DNA of 64,000 nucleotides from GCA-002282575 sp964606405 (GCA_964606405.1 CAZSGH010000008.1:1-64000); one strand, 5' to 3'; shown: positions 33,152 to 43,023, counted from the first letter of the stretch. Notes: generated by a model not told the origin, from the sequence alone. Numbers and translations are program-made.

Positions 33152-34432
33152 TTATTCGGCGCGATTACGGCCATTTCGTTTGGCAAGATAGAGGCGTGAG
33201 TCTGCCTCACCAATGTAATGATTAACAACCTCTTTGGTAACGAACGATAGGTTGCTGGGTTCGATGGTCGCGATACCAACACTGACGGTATAGCGAACAA
33301 GTTGATCGTCAAGGGTCAGTATTTCTTGATGACGCACTTCATTGAGTATTTTTTGAGCAATATTCTGTGCTTCGCTTGCATTGGTTGATGGAACCAATAC
33401 TAAAAACTCTTCGCCACCATAACGGAAAATAAAGTCTGACTTACGTAAGACGCGCTTAAGTATGTCGGTAAAGTTCTGAATGACCTGATCGCCAGCTAGG
33501 TGACCGTAAGTATCGTTGATGTTTTTGAAGTGGTCTAAGTCGAGCATCATTAACACACAAGTACTTTCTGTTGCCTTAGCAATTTCAATTTGCGCACTCA
33601 TGATTTTATCGAGTAGGTGACGCGTGAGTACGCCTGTGAGTGGGTCTTTGTGGTACTCCGTGATCATTAGCATGTCGTTCAGAATGGCGATTTCGGCACC
33701 AATTTCTAATGAAATATAGTCCAATCGACTCATCAGATGAATCATACTTTTGCAATTAATGCTGTCTTGTTGATGATGTGTTAAAACATCTCGTCCAAGC
33801 TGATGGAGTTGAATGTGTAAGCGTTCGACTTCTTTGAAGTGACTGGTCGATTTAATTGAAGGGATTGCTTTACCATGCAACCACTTTCCGAAGGCGCAAA
33901 GATTATGATCAAGCTCAATATTTTCAGGCAGTTCGGCACCTTGTAGCTTGTTAATTAAGCGAATCATCCACTGTAGATGGTTTTGGTAGTGAACCAGCAG
34001 GTTTTTCTCGCTCAGATTGGCTAGGTGTGTCAGGCGAATATGATTTTTAACCGATAATTTGCGCAAATAGTTCTGCAAATAAGCTTGACTGACTTTCTTT
34101 TCGATACGATCAAAACTTTGGTTCAGTTCGACCATGAGTAAGCAGTTTTGACCATCGGCTAATGCACCAAGCAGGGTTCTCCCTAGGGTCATCAAGTCAC
34201 CATAAACAAGCGTATAAGAAATATCGTTAGCGATGCATTCGCTCACAAAAATTTCGGTTTGTGCTTCTTCATTGTCATGGTTTAAGCTAGCAAAGAGTGC
34301 GATGATTTGTTGTTGTCGCGCTTGTTGGGCAAGCTGATGACCTTGTGCTGTTGCACTATCACCATCCATTTGTGGATAGATGTTGTGTAGTGCTGATTCG
34401 ATCAGGGGTAGGTATGCTTGCCAATCAATCAT
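33152..34432 (-). CDS. Diguanylate cyclase with CZB zinc-binding domain
   Basis: This 426-residue soluble protein has three parts: an unidentified N-terminal region (about 1-145), a CZB domain (about 150-235) with the conserved His-Trp (HLQWM), Cys in LCAFGKWL and two late His (ERLHIQLH), and a C-terminal GGDEF domain (about 265-426) with an intact RYGGEEFLVLVP and the upstream RHLLD/DLDHFKNIND. This is the DgcZ (YdeH) arrangement of E. coli, where zinc bound by CZB inhibits the cyclase. It is likely a zinc-responsive source of c-di-GMP, inferred from the domains. Confidence 0.87.
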   Translation of the reverse strand: MIDWQAYLPLIESALHNIYPQMDGDSATAQGHQLAQQARQQQIIALFASLNHDNEEAQTEIFVSECIANDISYTLVYGDLMTLGRTLLGALADGQNCLLMVELNQSFDRIEKKVSQAYLQNYLRKLSVKNHIRLTHLANLSEKNLLVHYQNHLQWMIRLINKLQGAELPENIELDHNLCAFGKWLHGKAIPSIKSTSHFKEVERLHIQLHQLGRDVLTHHQQDSINCKSMIHLMSRLDYISLEIGAEIAILNDMLMITEYHKDPLTGVLTRHLLDKIMSAQIEIAKATESTCVLMMLDLDHFKNINDTYGHLAGDQVIQNFTDILKRVLRKSDFIFRYGGEEFLVLVPSTNASEAQNIAQKILNEVRHQEILTLDDQLVRYTVSVGIATIEPSNLSFVTKEVVNHYIGEADSRLYLAKRNGRNRAE

Positions 34433-34489
34433 TTTTAAATCCTATTGCGCGCTTCAATTGCGTTGTTGCTGCGGTACTCGGAACAGTAC

Positions 34490-35746
34490 TTACCCTCGCT
34501 TCATCGAGTTAAAGAAGTCTTCGTTGGTTTTGCTCGCTTTGAGTTTGTCGTACAAGAACTCCATCGCTTCGACTTCGCCCATATTGCCTAAGAATTTACG
34601 GATAATCCACAGCATATTCAACTCATCTGCCTTGGTTAGCAATTCTTCACGGCGTGTGCCAGAGCGTTTGATGTTAATGGCAGGGAAGACACGACGTTCG
34701 GCAATATGACGATCCATATGGACTTCCATGTTGCCCGTACCTTTGAATTCTTCGTAGATGACATCATCCATTTTAGAGCCGGTTTCGACAAGCGCCGTGG
34801 CTAAAATGGTGAGAGATCCACCTTCTTCGATGTTACGTGCCGCACCAAAGAAACGCTTAGGACGGTGTAAAGCGTTGGCATCGACACCACCTGTTAGGAT
34901 TTTGCCTGATGATGGCGCTACGGTGTTGTAAGCACGTGCTAAACGGGTGATTGAATCGAGCAGGATGATGACATCACGCTTGTGCTCAACTAAGCGCTTG
35001 GCTTTTTCGATCACCATTTCGGCAACCTGTACATGACGACTGGCGGGTTCGTCGAATGTCGAAGCAATCACTTCGCCACGCACGGTGCGTTGCATTTCGG
35101 TGACTTCCTCTGGGCGCTCGTCGATGAGCAGCACAATTAAGTAGGCATCGGGATGATTGATGGCAATCGAATGTGCGATGTTTTGCAACATCATGGTTTT
35201 ACCCGCTTTAGGCGGCGCGACAATCAAACCACGTTGTCCTTTACCAAAGGGTGCAACTAAGTCGATGACGCGCGCGGTAATGTCTTCGGTCGAGCCATTA
35301 CCAATTTCCATGCGTAAGCGCTTGTTGGCGTGTAACGGGGTTAGGTTTTCGAACAAAATCTTGTGCTGTGCCACTTCTGGTGGTTCGAAGTTGATGCTAT
35401 CAACTTTTAACAAGGCAAAATAGCGCTCGCCATCTTTTGGTGTGCGGATGCGACCCGATACCGTATCGCCTTGACGTAAACCAAAACGACGAATTTGGCT
35501 CGGCGACACATAAAGGTCGTCGGGACCTGATAGGTAGGTGCTTTCTTCTGTACGCAGGAAGCCAAAGCCATCGGGGAGAATTTCGAGCACGCCTGAACCT
35601 GAAATATCTTCGCCTTTTTTGGCGTGGTCTTTAAGTAGGGCAAAAATGATATCTTGCTTACGTCCACGGGTCAGTTCGAGACCAAGGCTGTTAGCAATTT
35701 CTTGTAATTCGGAGATATGACGTTTTTTGAGTTCGTTGAGGTTCAT
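34490..35746 (-). CDS. rho: Transcription termination factor Rho
   Basis: This 418-residue hexameric RNA helicase ends transcripts. The N-terminal RNA-binding part has the lysine/arginine-rich LKKRHISELQEIANSLGLE, the GFGFLRTEESTYL OB-fold segment and YVSPSQIRRFGLRQGD. The motor has Walker A APPKAGKTMML, the Q-loop SITRLARAYNT and GGVDANAL. It ends MKRG. trxA lies upstream on the same strand, an arrangement (trxA-rho) conserved in gammaproteobacteria; repeat copy I lies between them. Confidence 0.97.
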   Translation of the reverse strand: MNLNELKKRHISELQEIANSLGLELTRGRKQDIIFALLKDHAKKGEDISGSGVLEILPDGFGFLRTEESTYLSGPDDLYVSPSQIRRFGLRQGDTVSGRIRTPKDGERYFALLKVDSINFEPPEVAQHKILFENLTPLHANKRLRMEIGNGSTEDITARVIDLVAPFGKGQRGLIVAPPKAGKTMMLQNIAHSIAINHPDAYLIVLLIDERPEEVTEMQRTVRGEVIASTFDEPASRHVQVAEMVIEKAKRLVEHKRDVIILLDSITRLARAYNTVAPSSGKILTGGVDANALHRPKRFFGAARNIEEGGSLTILATALVETGSKMDDVIYEEFKGTGNMEVHMDRHIAERRVFPAINIKRSGTRREELLTKADELNMLWIIRKFLGNMGEVEAMEFLYDKLKASKTNEDFFNSMKRG

Positions 35747-35799
35747 TCGGGTGCTTTTAATTCAGATAAGGAGGGAGGAAAGATGTGACGACCATGAAA

Positions 35800-35944
35800 G
35801 GGAGCTACTAAAAACCGCACTTGATGCAGTTTTTAGTATTCCCAACATTGTTTTTGGCAGGTGGAAGGGAATTAATTAACAAGTACATGTGCTTATTTTA
35901 AATCCCTTCCTCCAGACCCCTAACCCATACGGATTTTTAGAGGC
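35800..35944 (+). repeat. 150-bp intergenic repeat, copy I
   Basis: Near-complete copy in the trxA-rho gap with GGG at the left and a right end shortened to GAGGC. The first hairpin has a GCA/TGC inner stem flanked by CTAAAAAC/GTTTTTAG. The flanks read AAA on both sides, but the right terminus is truncated so this duplication is less secure. Confidence 0.78.
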
Positions 35945-35970
35945 AAACAAAAATCATCGCGTAAAAAAGG

Positions 35971-36300
35971 TTAGGCAAGGTTGTTGTTTAAGAAATCGAC
36001 TAATTGAGATTTAGACAGAGCACCAACACGCGTTGCGGCAACTTCGCCATTTTTTAACAACATCAATGTTGGGATGCCACGCACACCAAACTTGGGCGGT
36101 TGTGCTGGGTTTTCGTCGATGTTCAGTTTGGCAACAGTCACTTTACCTTCGAATTCTTTAGATACTTCGTCCAGAATCGGTGCAATCATTTTGCATGGAC
36201 CACACCACGGCGCCCAAAAGTCGAGTAAAACAGGCAAGGCAGCATTAACAACGTCGTGTTCAAAAGTTGCGTCGGTTGTGTGGACAATTAGATCGCTCAT
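35971..36300 (-). CDS. trxA: Thioredoxin 1
   Basis: This 109-residue protein is the general cytosolic disulfide reductase. It has the thioredoxin fold with VLLDFWAPWCGPCKMIAPILDE (active-site WCGPC), the cis-Pro RGIPTLMLLKNG and the usual C-terminal KSQLVDFLNN. Length matches E. coli TrxA. It lies upstream of rho and 160 bases from the YchJ-like gene. Confidence 0.95.
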   Translation of the reverse strand: MSDLIVHTTDATFEHDVVNAALPVLLDFWAPWCGPCKMIAPILDEVSKEFEGKVTVAKLNIDENPAQPPKFGVRGIPTLMLLKNGEVAATRVGALSKSQLVDFLNNNLA

Positions 36301-36459
36301 GAAGGTCTCCCTATGGGGTGCTTGATAATGAATTGAGTGAGATGCTTGCCTTAGGCAAAGCGGAGAATATTGGCAATTGCATCGAATGCAATAAAGTTAT
36401 ATTGCGATTTTTACAGCATTTGCAGTGTAATTGCAAGAAGAAAATGATATCTGTGCATT

Positions 36460-36831
36460 TTAAATGCCTTTTACATAAACCCAGCGTCCTTTTTCGCGCG
36501 CAAACTGACTGGTTTCGTGTAGCTGGTGGGTGGTTCCATTCGTTTCTTGCCAGTGGGCGATAAATTCGACGATCCCTGTGCTGTCGTTGATGTCGCCTGC
36601 TTCGGTTCGAATAACTGTCAGTCCCGTCCATTGTGTTGGCGCGAGCTGGTTCAGGCTATTTTGTGAGGGGCGTGTTGCCGCAGACCATGTTCGGTGTAGG
36701 TAGGCACCATCGCGCCTGACGTAGGCGGTGTAGCGTGAGCGCATCAGGGCTTGGGCTGTCGGTGCTGCTTTGCCCTGTAAATAGGGCTTGCAGCACTGCG
36801 AAAAGTCGAGCTCTGAGCCACAAAAACACAT
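36460..36831 (-). CDS. YchJ-like UPF0225 SEC-C family protein
   Basis: This 123-residue protein starts with the zinc-binding CFCGSELDFSQCCKPYLQG, a SEC-C-like motif, and continues with AQALMRSRYTAYVRRDGAYLHRTW and LHETSQFAREKGRWVYVKG, which together define the YchJ (UPF0225) family. No biochemical role is established for the family. It starts one base before the stop of the upstream GGDEF-EAL gene on the same strand and probably shares its transcript. Confidence 0.88.
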   Translation of the reverse strand: MCFCGSELDFSQCCKPYLQGKAAPTAQALMRSRYTAYVRRDGAYLHRTWSAATRPSQNSLNQLAPTQWTGLTVIRTEAGDINDSTGIVEFIAHWQETNGTTHQLHETSQFAREKGRWVYVKGI

Positions 36832-36832
36832 C

Positions 36833-39631
36833 TTAGATACCTCGCCGAGCTAACAAAAGCGCTTTAAAGTCATCGAATACTAGGGGTTTAGAGAGTAAAT
36901 AACCCTGAATCTTAATGTCTTCGCCCACTTCTGTCAGCGCAGCGAGTTGTTCGGCTGTTTCCACGCCCTCGGCAACCACTTCGATGCCCATGCTTTGTGC
37001 TAATCCGTGCGTAAATACCACGATGCTGCGACTGTTGTCATTTTCAATCATGTTAGCAATAAAGCGCTGATCAATCTTAACTTCGGCGGGCGATATTTTT
37101 TGCATGTAGCTTAGGCAAGAGTAGCCCGTTCCAAAGTCGTCGACCGAAATACGGTAGCCATAAGATCTCAGTGCGGCAAGCGTATTCAGTGCCATGCTTT
37201 CGTTGTGCATAACAGCAGACTCGGTTACTTCAATCATGATATGTTCGGCAGGTACGCCATAAAGTGCCAAAATCTTATGAATATTGGATGCAAGGTTCGC
37301 CTCGACTAATTGACGTGCGGAACAATTAATAGAAATCGGAACCATATGGCAGCCAGCAGCGCTCAGTTGTTGATAAGCGCGTGCAACGGCATCGACCACC
37401 CAAATGCCGAGTTGGACAATTTGTCCCGTTTCTTCGGCAATCGGGATAAATTCGCCAGGACTAATGTTGCCAAGTTGGTCGTCGTGCCAACGAATCAGAG
37501 CCTCTGCGCTAAGCATGGTTTTGCCATCGGTATGATATTGTGGCTGAAATGCCATGTATAGCCCTAGTCCTTGACGAGATAGGCTATGACGTAAGGCATT
37601 GTCAATTCTCATGAATCGGGCGACATCGGTGTGCATGCCCCCTTCGTAAAAGCGATAGAGGTTGCTGCCTTCGTGTTTGGCTTGGTACATGGCGGTATCC
37701 GCACAGCGTAGCAGTTGTTCGACATTCTGACCGTCGTTAGGATAAAGTGCAACGCCTGCGCTCATGCTCAGATGGTGTGGTGAGTTATTAATCATGAAGG
37801 GGCGTTGCAAGCTGGCAATCAATCGCTTGATCAGTTCGCTAATGTGTTGATAGTCATTCGTCGGTAATACAACAACAAACTCATCTCCTCCCCAGCGAGC
37901 AAGCAGATAGTCGTTACGCATTTCTTGTTTAAATCGAGTGGCGGTTTCGAGCAGTACCTGATCGCCAATAGGATGTCCAAGGCTATCGTTGATGTGTTTG
38001 AATTTATCCAAGTCGATAAAAATGAGTGCTAATCCATTGTGTTTGATGTTGTTTTCTGCAATTAATGTATTGGTTTTGAGTTGCATGAGGTGGCGATTGG
38101 GCAGGTCGGTTAAGACATCGTAGTTGGCAAGGTGAACGAGGCGCTGTTCGTTAGCTTTCTTTTCACTAATGTCGTCGAAGATGCCAATGTAATGAGCGAT
38201 GTTGCCCTGGGCATCTTTTAACGTGTGGATCATTAACCATTCGGGATAAATCTCACCAGATTTTTTGCGATTCCAGATTTCTCCCTGCCAGTTACCGTTT
38301 TCAGAAAGCGCCTCACGTATTTGACGGTAGAATGTTTTATCTTGTCGCCCAGAGCTGAGCAGCTTGGGGTTTTTGCCAACAGTTTCTTCTGAGCTATAGC
38401 CTGTGATTTTTTGAAACGCTTTGTTTGTACGAATAATTTTTTGGTTAGCATCGGTAATGATAATGCCTTGGGTGCTGTCTTCAAAAACGCGACTGGCGAG
38501 TAATAGTTCGGCATTATTGGATTGTAAGCGCGTAACCAAATCTGACAGGTTGCTCGCTAACACTGATAGCTCATCTTTCCCTGTTGGTTTGGGTAAGGTT
38601 ACCGACAGATTGTTATGCGAAATGTGTTCTGCGGCTTCGCTAATGTGTTCGAGTGGTCGCAGTTGGCGTGAGATAACATTAGATATGAGCAGCATAAAGA
38701 TCAGGGCACCAGCCGTCGTGAGTCCTGCAATAGTCCAGCTGAGTTGTTTGGCGCTGGCAAAGGCGGTGGCTTCTGCTTTGCGGGCGACGACAGTCCAGCC
38801 CATGCCAGAGTAGTCGGCAAAGCCTGTTTCTTTAACCGCTGTGGTGAGGTAACGCACGCCATTTTGCCAAGCTTCAATTTGTGTACTAGGTTGACCTTCT
38901 TTACTTTGATTAACGCTCACCAAACCGCTCAAATCGACGGCAAGAGAAGGCAATTCTGGGGTTCCCATGAGTACCTTTCCATCTCGATTGAGTACGATAA
39001 GATCAAGTTGCTGTTTGCTGAGTTGGTCTAAAATGCGGTTGCGTGCTTCGAAAGCCCAGTCCAAACTGAGGTGTCCGCAAATAACGCCCAAAAATTGCCC
39101 ATTATCGTCGTGCAGTGGGGCAGAAATATCGACAAGACGCAAAGGCAAGTCATCCCATTTGGGCTTAGGCATGAGTTTGGCGAGTAAAAAAGCGTCGTGC
39201 GCATCACCAAAGTGTAAGCTTTGTGAGCCGAGCAAAAACCAATCGCGTTTGGCAACACTTTTACCCACAAGCACCCCATCGGTTCCGACCAAAATATTAC
39301 CTTCGGTGTCAGTAATACCAATCCATGCATAGTAAGGATAGGACGCTCGAATGCTGTCTAAAATGGCTTGTTTTTTGGTAACAGATACTGTGCCGTCTTT
39401 GAGCATGTCACGTTGAGCAAGAAACTTGATTTCGCCACCACGTGTGCTCATGTCTTGGTCGAGACGTGACATCATTGTTGTGGCTACTTGCTCTAGCAAA
39501 GCAGTTTGGTCTTGTTCGATTTGTGTGCGATTGAGTTGACCAACAAAATGGTTGATGACCAGTGCAAGAAGGAGCGTCATCAATGCAATCATTAATGAAA
39601 GACGCGTTTTTAATCGATAAAGGGAGAACAT
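36833..39631 (-). CDS. Membrane cache-HAMP-PAS-GGDEF-EAL c-di-GMP enzyme
   Basis: This 932-residue protein has an N-terminal helix (about 6-28), a periplasmic cache-type sensor (about 30-295), a second helix (about 298-320), HAMP (about 320-375), PAS (about 385-500), GGDEF (about 510-665) and EAL (about 680-925). The GGDEF is intact (ARWGGDEFVVVLP) and the EAL domain has AEALIRWH, NCSARQL, DDFGTGYSCL and VVAEGVET, so dual activity is possible. AGGAGGGG precedes the ATG at 39631 by about four bases; a longer start would run into queF sequence. Confidence 0.92.
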   Translation of the reverse strand: MFSLYRLKTRLSLMIALMTLLLALVINHFVGQLNRTQIEQDQTALLEQVATTMMSRLDQDMSTRGGEIKFLAQRDMLKDGTVSVTKKQAILDSIRASYPYYAWIGITDTEGNILVGTDGVLVGKSVAKRDWFLLGSQSLHFGDAHDAFLLAKLMPKPKWDDLPLRLVDISAPLHDDNGQFLGVICGHLSLDWAFEARNRILDQLSKQQLDLIVLNRDGKVLMGTPELPSLAVDLSGLVSVNQSKEGQPSTQIEAWQNGVRYLTTAVKETGFADYSGMGWTVVARKAEATAFASAKQLSWTIAGLTTAGALIFMLLISNVISRQLRPLEHISEAAEHISHNNLSVTLPKPTGKDELSVLASNLSDLVTRLQSNNAELLLASRVFEDSTQGIIITDANQKIIRTNKAFQKITGYSSEETVGKNPKLLSSGRQDKTFYRQIREALSENGNWQGEIWNRKKSGEIYPEWLMIHTLKDAQGNIAHYIGIFDDISEKKANEQRLVHLANYDVLTDLPNRHLMQLKTNTLIAENNIKHNGLALIFIDLDKFKHINDSLGHPIGDQVLLETATRFKQEMRNDYLLARWGGDEFVVVLPTNDYQHISELIKRLIASLQRPFMINNSPHHLSMSAGVALYPNDGQNVEQLLRCADTAMYQAKHEGSNLYRFYEGGMHTDVARFMRIDNALRHSLSRQGLGLYMAFQPQYHTDGKTMLSAEALIRWHDDQLGNISPGEFIPIAEETGQIVQLGIWVVDAVARAYQQLSAAGCHMVPISINCSARQLVEANLASNIHKILALYGVPAEHIMIEVTESAVMHNESMALNTLAALRSYGYRISVDDFGTGYSCLSYMQKISPAEVKIDQRFIANMIENDNSRSIVVFTHGLAQSMGIEVVAEGVETAEQLAALTEVGEDIKIQGYLLSKPLVFDDFKALLLARRGI

Positions 39632-39710
39632 AGCCCCTCCTATTTTGTATTGTTTTTTATCAACAGGGAGCTTTTTTATCTCGATCTCTGCTGGTAAATT
39701 AACACAAAAA

Positions 39711-40523
39711 TTACTGTCTTGCCAGCCTCGGCATGTCGACCCATGCATGCGCGTGAGGATCGCTGGTGCGCCACGGGTTAATATCGAGTCCGCCGCGGCG
39801 CACATAGCGCGCATAAACCAATAGCTTTTCGGGTTTAAATATCTGCCAGATGTCGCTGTAAATGCTTTCGACACAGTGCTCATGAAAGCCTTGATGATCA
39901 CGATAAGAAACGATGTAGGCGAGTAGGCTCTCTGCAGCGGGTAGATGTCGGGCTTGTATGTCGATGACAATGCTGCCCCAGTCGGGTTGTCCTGTTACAG
40001 GGCAGTTCGATTTAAGCAGGTGGCTATGCCAGCAAGCATTACCGCTGAGGTGGCCGGTTTGCAGTAGGGTTGCATCGGGTTGATAGCGGTCGATAGAAAC
40101 CGTTAGATTGTCTAAGCAAATGCCTGGTAAATTGCCAATAGAAAGGGCGTTAACAGCATGAATTCGCATCGAAACAATCGCGCCAGCACAAGCCGATAGG
40201 TCGTGCGTTATTTGTGTTATCAAGTCGCTTTGGTTGGCAAAGCGATGGGCATTGAGTGAGTTTAAATAGAGCTTAAAGGATTTGGATTCGATAATATTCG
40301 GGCTGTTCGCAGGAATGCTGAATTCGGCAATGGCAACCTGTGGCAAACCTTGCGCGTTGAGCCAAGAGAGTTCGTAGCCTGTCCAAATATCGACCCCATG
40401 CAATGGGCTTGGCGATAAGTATTGCCGATTTTCGCTGCGTGGCACGGCAAACAGTAAACTGGCATCGTATTGGGTTGGGTACTGGGTATGATGTCCCAGT
40501 TGACTATTTTCGATGTGTGACAT
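39711..40523 (-). CDS. queF: 7-cyano-7-deazaguanine reductase, long form
   Basis: This 270-residue enzyme reduces preQ0 to preQ1 with NADPH in queuosine synthesis. The long (two T-fold) QueF type is shown by its length, the QueF motif ESKSFKLYLNS, the catalytic Cys in CPVTGQPDWGS, and FHEHCVESIYSDI with the substrate-binding His and Glu. The 5' side is divergent from selO, with repeat copy J between them. No other que genes are in the window. Confidence 0.94.
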   Translation of the reverse strand: MSHIENSQLGHHTQYPTQYDASLLFAVPRSENRQYLSPSPLHGVDIWTGYELSWLNAQGLPQVAIAEFSIPANSPNIIESKSFKLYLNSLNAHRFANQSDLITQITHDLSACAGAIVSMRIHAVNALSIGNLPGICLDNLTVSIDRYQPDATLLQTGHLSGNACWHSHLLKSNCPVTGQPDWGSIVIDIQARHLPAAESLLAYIVSYRDHQGFHEHCVESIYSDIWQIFKPEKLLVYARYVRRGGLDINPWRTSDPHAHAWVDMPRLARQ

Positions 40524-40576
40524 GGAGACCTTTTCTCTTCGTATTTTTTAGCGATGTCTTATTGTAGACGATTGAG

Positions 40577-40720
40577 AAGCGCTAAAAACCTCGTAGTACT
40601 CTATTTTTAGCGCTTCCAAGATTGTTTTTCTCTGGTGGAAGGGATTAACTAAAATAGTTATATGTTATTTCAGTTTTCCCCTTCCCCCAGCCCCCCCTTC
40701 CTGTTATGGTTTTTATATGT
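40577..40720 (+). repeat. 150-bp intergenic repeat, copy J
   Basis: Copy in the divergent queF-selO region, CTGGTGG/CCCCCAG subfamily, with CTAAAAAC at the left and GGTTTTTATATG at the right. The termini and flanks are too decayed for a target duplication. Confidence 0.78.
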
Positions 40721-40783
40721 CACTAAGCTTTTAGTTTTGATTAATAACTTGATCTGAGTCAAGTTTTGCGTCATGATGACACC

Positions 40784-42226
40784 ATGAAAAAACTAACCAA
40801 TATAACCTTTAATGCTACTTATGCAGAGCTTGGTGACGATTTTAGCGCGTCTGTTCGTGCTGATGCCTTAGTCAATGCTCGCTTGGTTGACGCGAGTGCA
40901 TCGTGTGCGCAATTAATGGGCGCGTCTTTAGGCGATGCGTCATTACTAACGGCAGTGTGCGCTGGTGAGCAGCTGTTGTCGGGCATGAAGCCTGTTGCTG
41001 CTTTGTATGCGGGGCATCAGTTTGGGCATTATGTGTCGCAATTAGGCGATGGTCGCGCATTACTGCTGGGCGATATGACGCATGATGGTCGACGTTGGCA
41101 TTGGCAGCTAAAAGGGGCAGGGGTGACACCGTTTTCGCGTCGGGGAGACGGTCGAGCGGTACTGCGTTCGAGTATCCGTGAGTATTTGGTGTCTGAGGCG
41201 ATGGCGGGGCTGGGCATTCCAACCACGCGCGCTTTGGCATTGGTTGCCAGCGATTTGCCGGTGTATCGCGAAAGCGTCGAGTCAGCCGCTTGTGTGTTGC
41301 GTGTGGCGTCCAGTTTTGTTCGCTTTGGTAGTTTCGAAGTGTTTTATTATCGTGGTCAATACGATTGTTTGCGCGATTTAGCCGATTATGTCATTGAGTA
41401 TGATTTTCCAGAGTTTGCACAACACGATAATCCCTACCTGTCTTTGCTCGAAGCGGTGATTGAGCGTACGGCTCGTCTTTTGGCGCATTGGCAAAGTGTC
41501 GGCTTTATGCACGGGGTAATGAATACCGATAATATGTCGATTGTGGGGCTAACATTGGACTATGGTCCTTTTATGTTTATGGAACGCTATCAACCCGATT
41601 TTATTTGTAATCACTCCGATACCGAAGGGCGCTATGCCTTTAATCGTCAGCCTGAGGTGGCGTTATGGAATTGTGCTTGCTTGGCGCAGGCTTTATTGCC
41701 CTTGCTTGATGACGACACCGACACAGCCGTTAAGTTGGCGCGTGTTGCACTTGATGGTTATTGGTTGCATTATCAGGGGCATTATTTAGCGTTGATGCGT
41801 GCCAAGCTTGGCTTGACGCAAGTTCGTGAAGGGGATGCTTTACTCATTCGTGATTGGCTAAATCTGTTGCAGCGTGAGCAGCTCGACTTTACCCTTGCTC
41901 ATCGTCGCTTAGCCACTCAAACACGTTGTCCCTATATTCAGGCAGAAAGTGTTGTTTGGTGGGGGCGTTACCAGACCCGATTGGCAGAAGAAGCTGTTGC
42001 ACTAAATGTGCGTGTTGCAGCGATGAATGCGGTTAATCCCTTGTATGTGCTGCGTACTTGGATGGCACAAGAAGCGATTGATAAAGCTAATCGGGGTGAT
42101 GATACGGGGGTGCAGCGCTTAAGAGCGCTTTTGGCGAATCCGTTTGTCGAGCAGGCTGGCATGGAAGTCTATGCCAGCGAATCGCCCGATTGGGCGTGCG
42201 GGTTGAGCTTGAGTTGTTCGTCTTAG
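40784..42226 (+). CDS. selO: SelO/YdiU protein AMPylase
   Basis: This 480-residue pseudokinase transfers AMP to protein hydroxyls and responds to redox stress. Motifs are YAGHQFGHYVSQLGDGRALLLGD, WHWQLKGAGVTPFSRRGDGRAVLRSS, MHGVMNTDNMSIVGLTLDYGPFMF, and the C-terminal YASESPDWACGLSLSCSS; the end has Cys (CSS) where some eukaryotic forms have selenocysteine. Length matches E. coli YdiU (478). Its stop overlaps rlmJ by four bases (convergent). Confidence 0.94.
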   Translation: MKKLTNITFNATYAELGDDFSASVRADALVNARLVDASASCAQLMGASLGDASLLTAVCAGEQLLSGMKPVAALYAGHQFGHYVSQLGDGRALLLGDMTHDGRRWHWQLKGAGVTPFSRRGDGRAVLRSSIREYLVSEAMAGLGIPTTRALALVASDLPVYRESVESAACVLRVASSFVRFGSFEVFYYRGQYDCLRDLADYVIEYDFPEFAQHDNPYLSLLEAVIERTARLLAHWQSVGFMHGVMNTDNMSIVGLTLDYGPFMFMERYQPDFICNHSDTEGRYAFNRQPEVALWNCACLAQALLPLLDDDTDTAVKLARVALDGYWLHYQGHYLALMRAKLGLTQVREGDALLIRDWLNLLQREQLDFTLAHRRLATQTRCPYIQAESVVWWGRYQTRLAEEAVALNVRVAAMNAVNPLYVLRTWMAQEAIDKANRGDDTGVQRLRALLANPFVEQAGMEVYASESPDWACGLSLSCSS

Positions 42227-43023
42227 TCCTGCTTAAGCAGTTTTTCTAACTTAACGATCTTCTTTTTAATGTGTGCTTCGAAACCAAAGGGCGGGTTAAT
42301 AATTAACATCCCTGTGCCATTCATGGCGAGGGTGTTTTCCAGTCCTGTCATGATTTGCAAGTTGAGCACTTTTTCGTCATCGTTGACTAACGCGCGCATT
42401 TTATTGACGAATGGCAAAGCGCTTGCGCGGGTTTTGACGGGATACCAAATGGCAAACACGCCCTGACGGAAGCGGTGCAATGCTTTGGGGATGGTGTCGT
42501 AGAGTCGAGCATAATCGTTTTGTTCAAAAGGCGGGTCGATATGAACGAGGGCGCGTTTGGCTTCTTTGGGTGGGAGCAAAGCGATTAAGGCTTCGTAACC
42601 ATCGCGCTGATGAATGTGTACACGGCGGTTGTCACCAAAGTTTTCGCGCAGGTGTTTCATTGGGCCATCGGAAGTTTCGCACAGCGTGAGGGTGTCGACA
42701 ATGCGCAAGTGCTCCGCCATGAGCAGGGGTGATCCTGGGTAATAGCTGAGCTTGTTGCTTTCGCCATTGAGGTCTTTAACGATTGACAATAGCGGTTGCC
42801 AGTCGGGATCGGTGCTGCCCCACAACTTGCCGATGCCGCCTTTCCATTCGCCTGTTTTTTGCGATGGCGTAGCGGTTAGGTCGTACATGCCCGCACCCGC
42901 ATGGGTGTCGAACATCGCTAAGGGCGTGTCTTTGCGTTGCATAAAGGACACCAGTTCTAATAAGATCAGGTGTTTGAAAACATCGGCAAAGTTGCCTGCG
43001 TGGTAATGGTGTAAGTAGTTCAT
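42223..43023 (-). CDS. rlmJ: 23S rRNA (adenine-2030-N6)-methyltransferase
   Basis: This 266-residue enzyme methylates A2030 of 23S rRNA. N-terminal MNYLHHYHAGNFADVFKH is the family opening. Other motifs are FDTHAGAGMYDL (SAM), the helix-rich insertion and LVHIDPPFEQNDY carrying the catalytic DPPF. The C-terminal GTGMLIINPPFGFE segment is typical. It is convergent with selO and its start faces the toxin-antitoxin islet. Confidence 0.95.
   Translation of the reverse strand: MNYLHHYHAGNFADVFKHLILLELVSFMQRKDTPLAMFDTHAGAGMYDLTATPSQKTGEWKGGIGKLWGSTDPDWQPLLSIVKDLNGESNKLSYYPGSPLLMAEHLRIVDTLTLCETSDGPMKHLRENFGDNRRVHIHQRDGYEALIALLPPKEAKRALVHIDPPFEQNDYARLYDTIPKALHRFRQGVFAIWYPVKTRASALPFVNKMRALVNDDEKVLNLQIMTGLENTLAMNGTGMLIINPPFGFEAHIKKKIVKLEKLLKQD

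Noticed and set aside
40766..42226. SelO as a selenoprotein
   Set aside because: The C-terminal CSS is encoded by ordinary Cys codons; there is no in-frame TGA.
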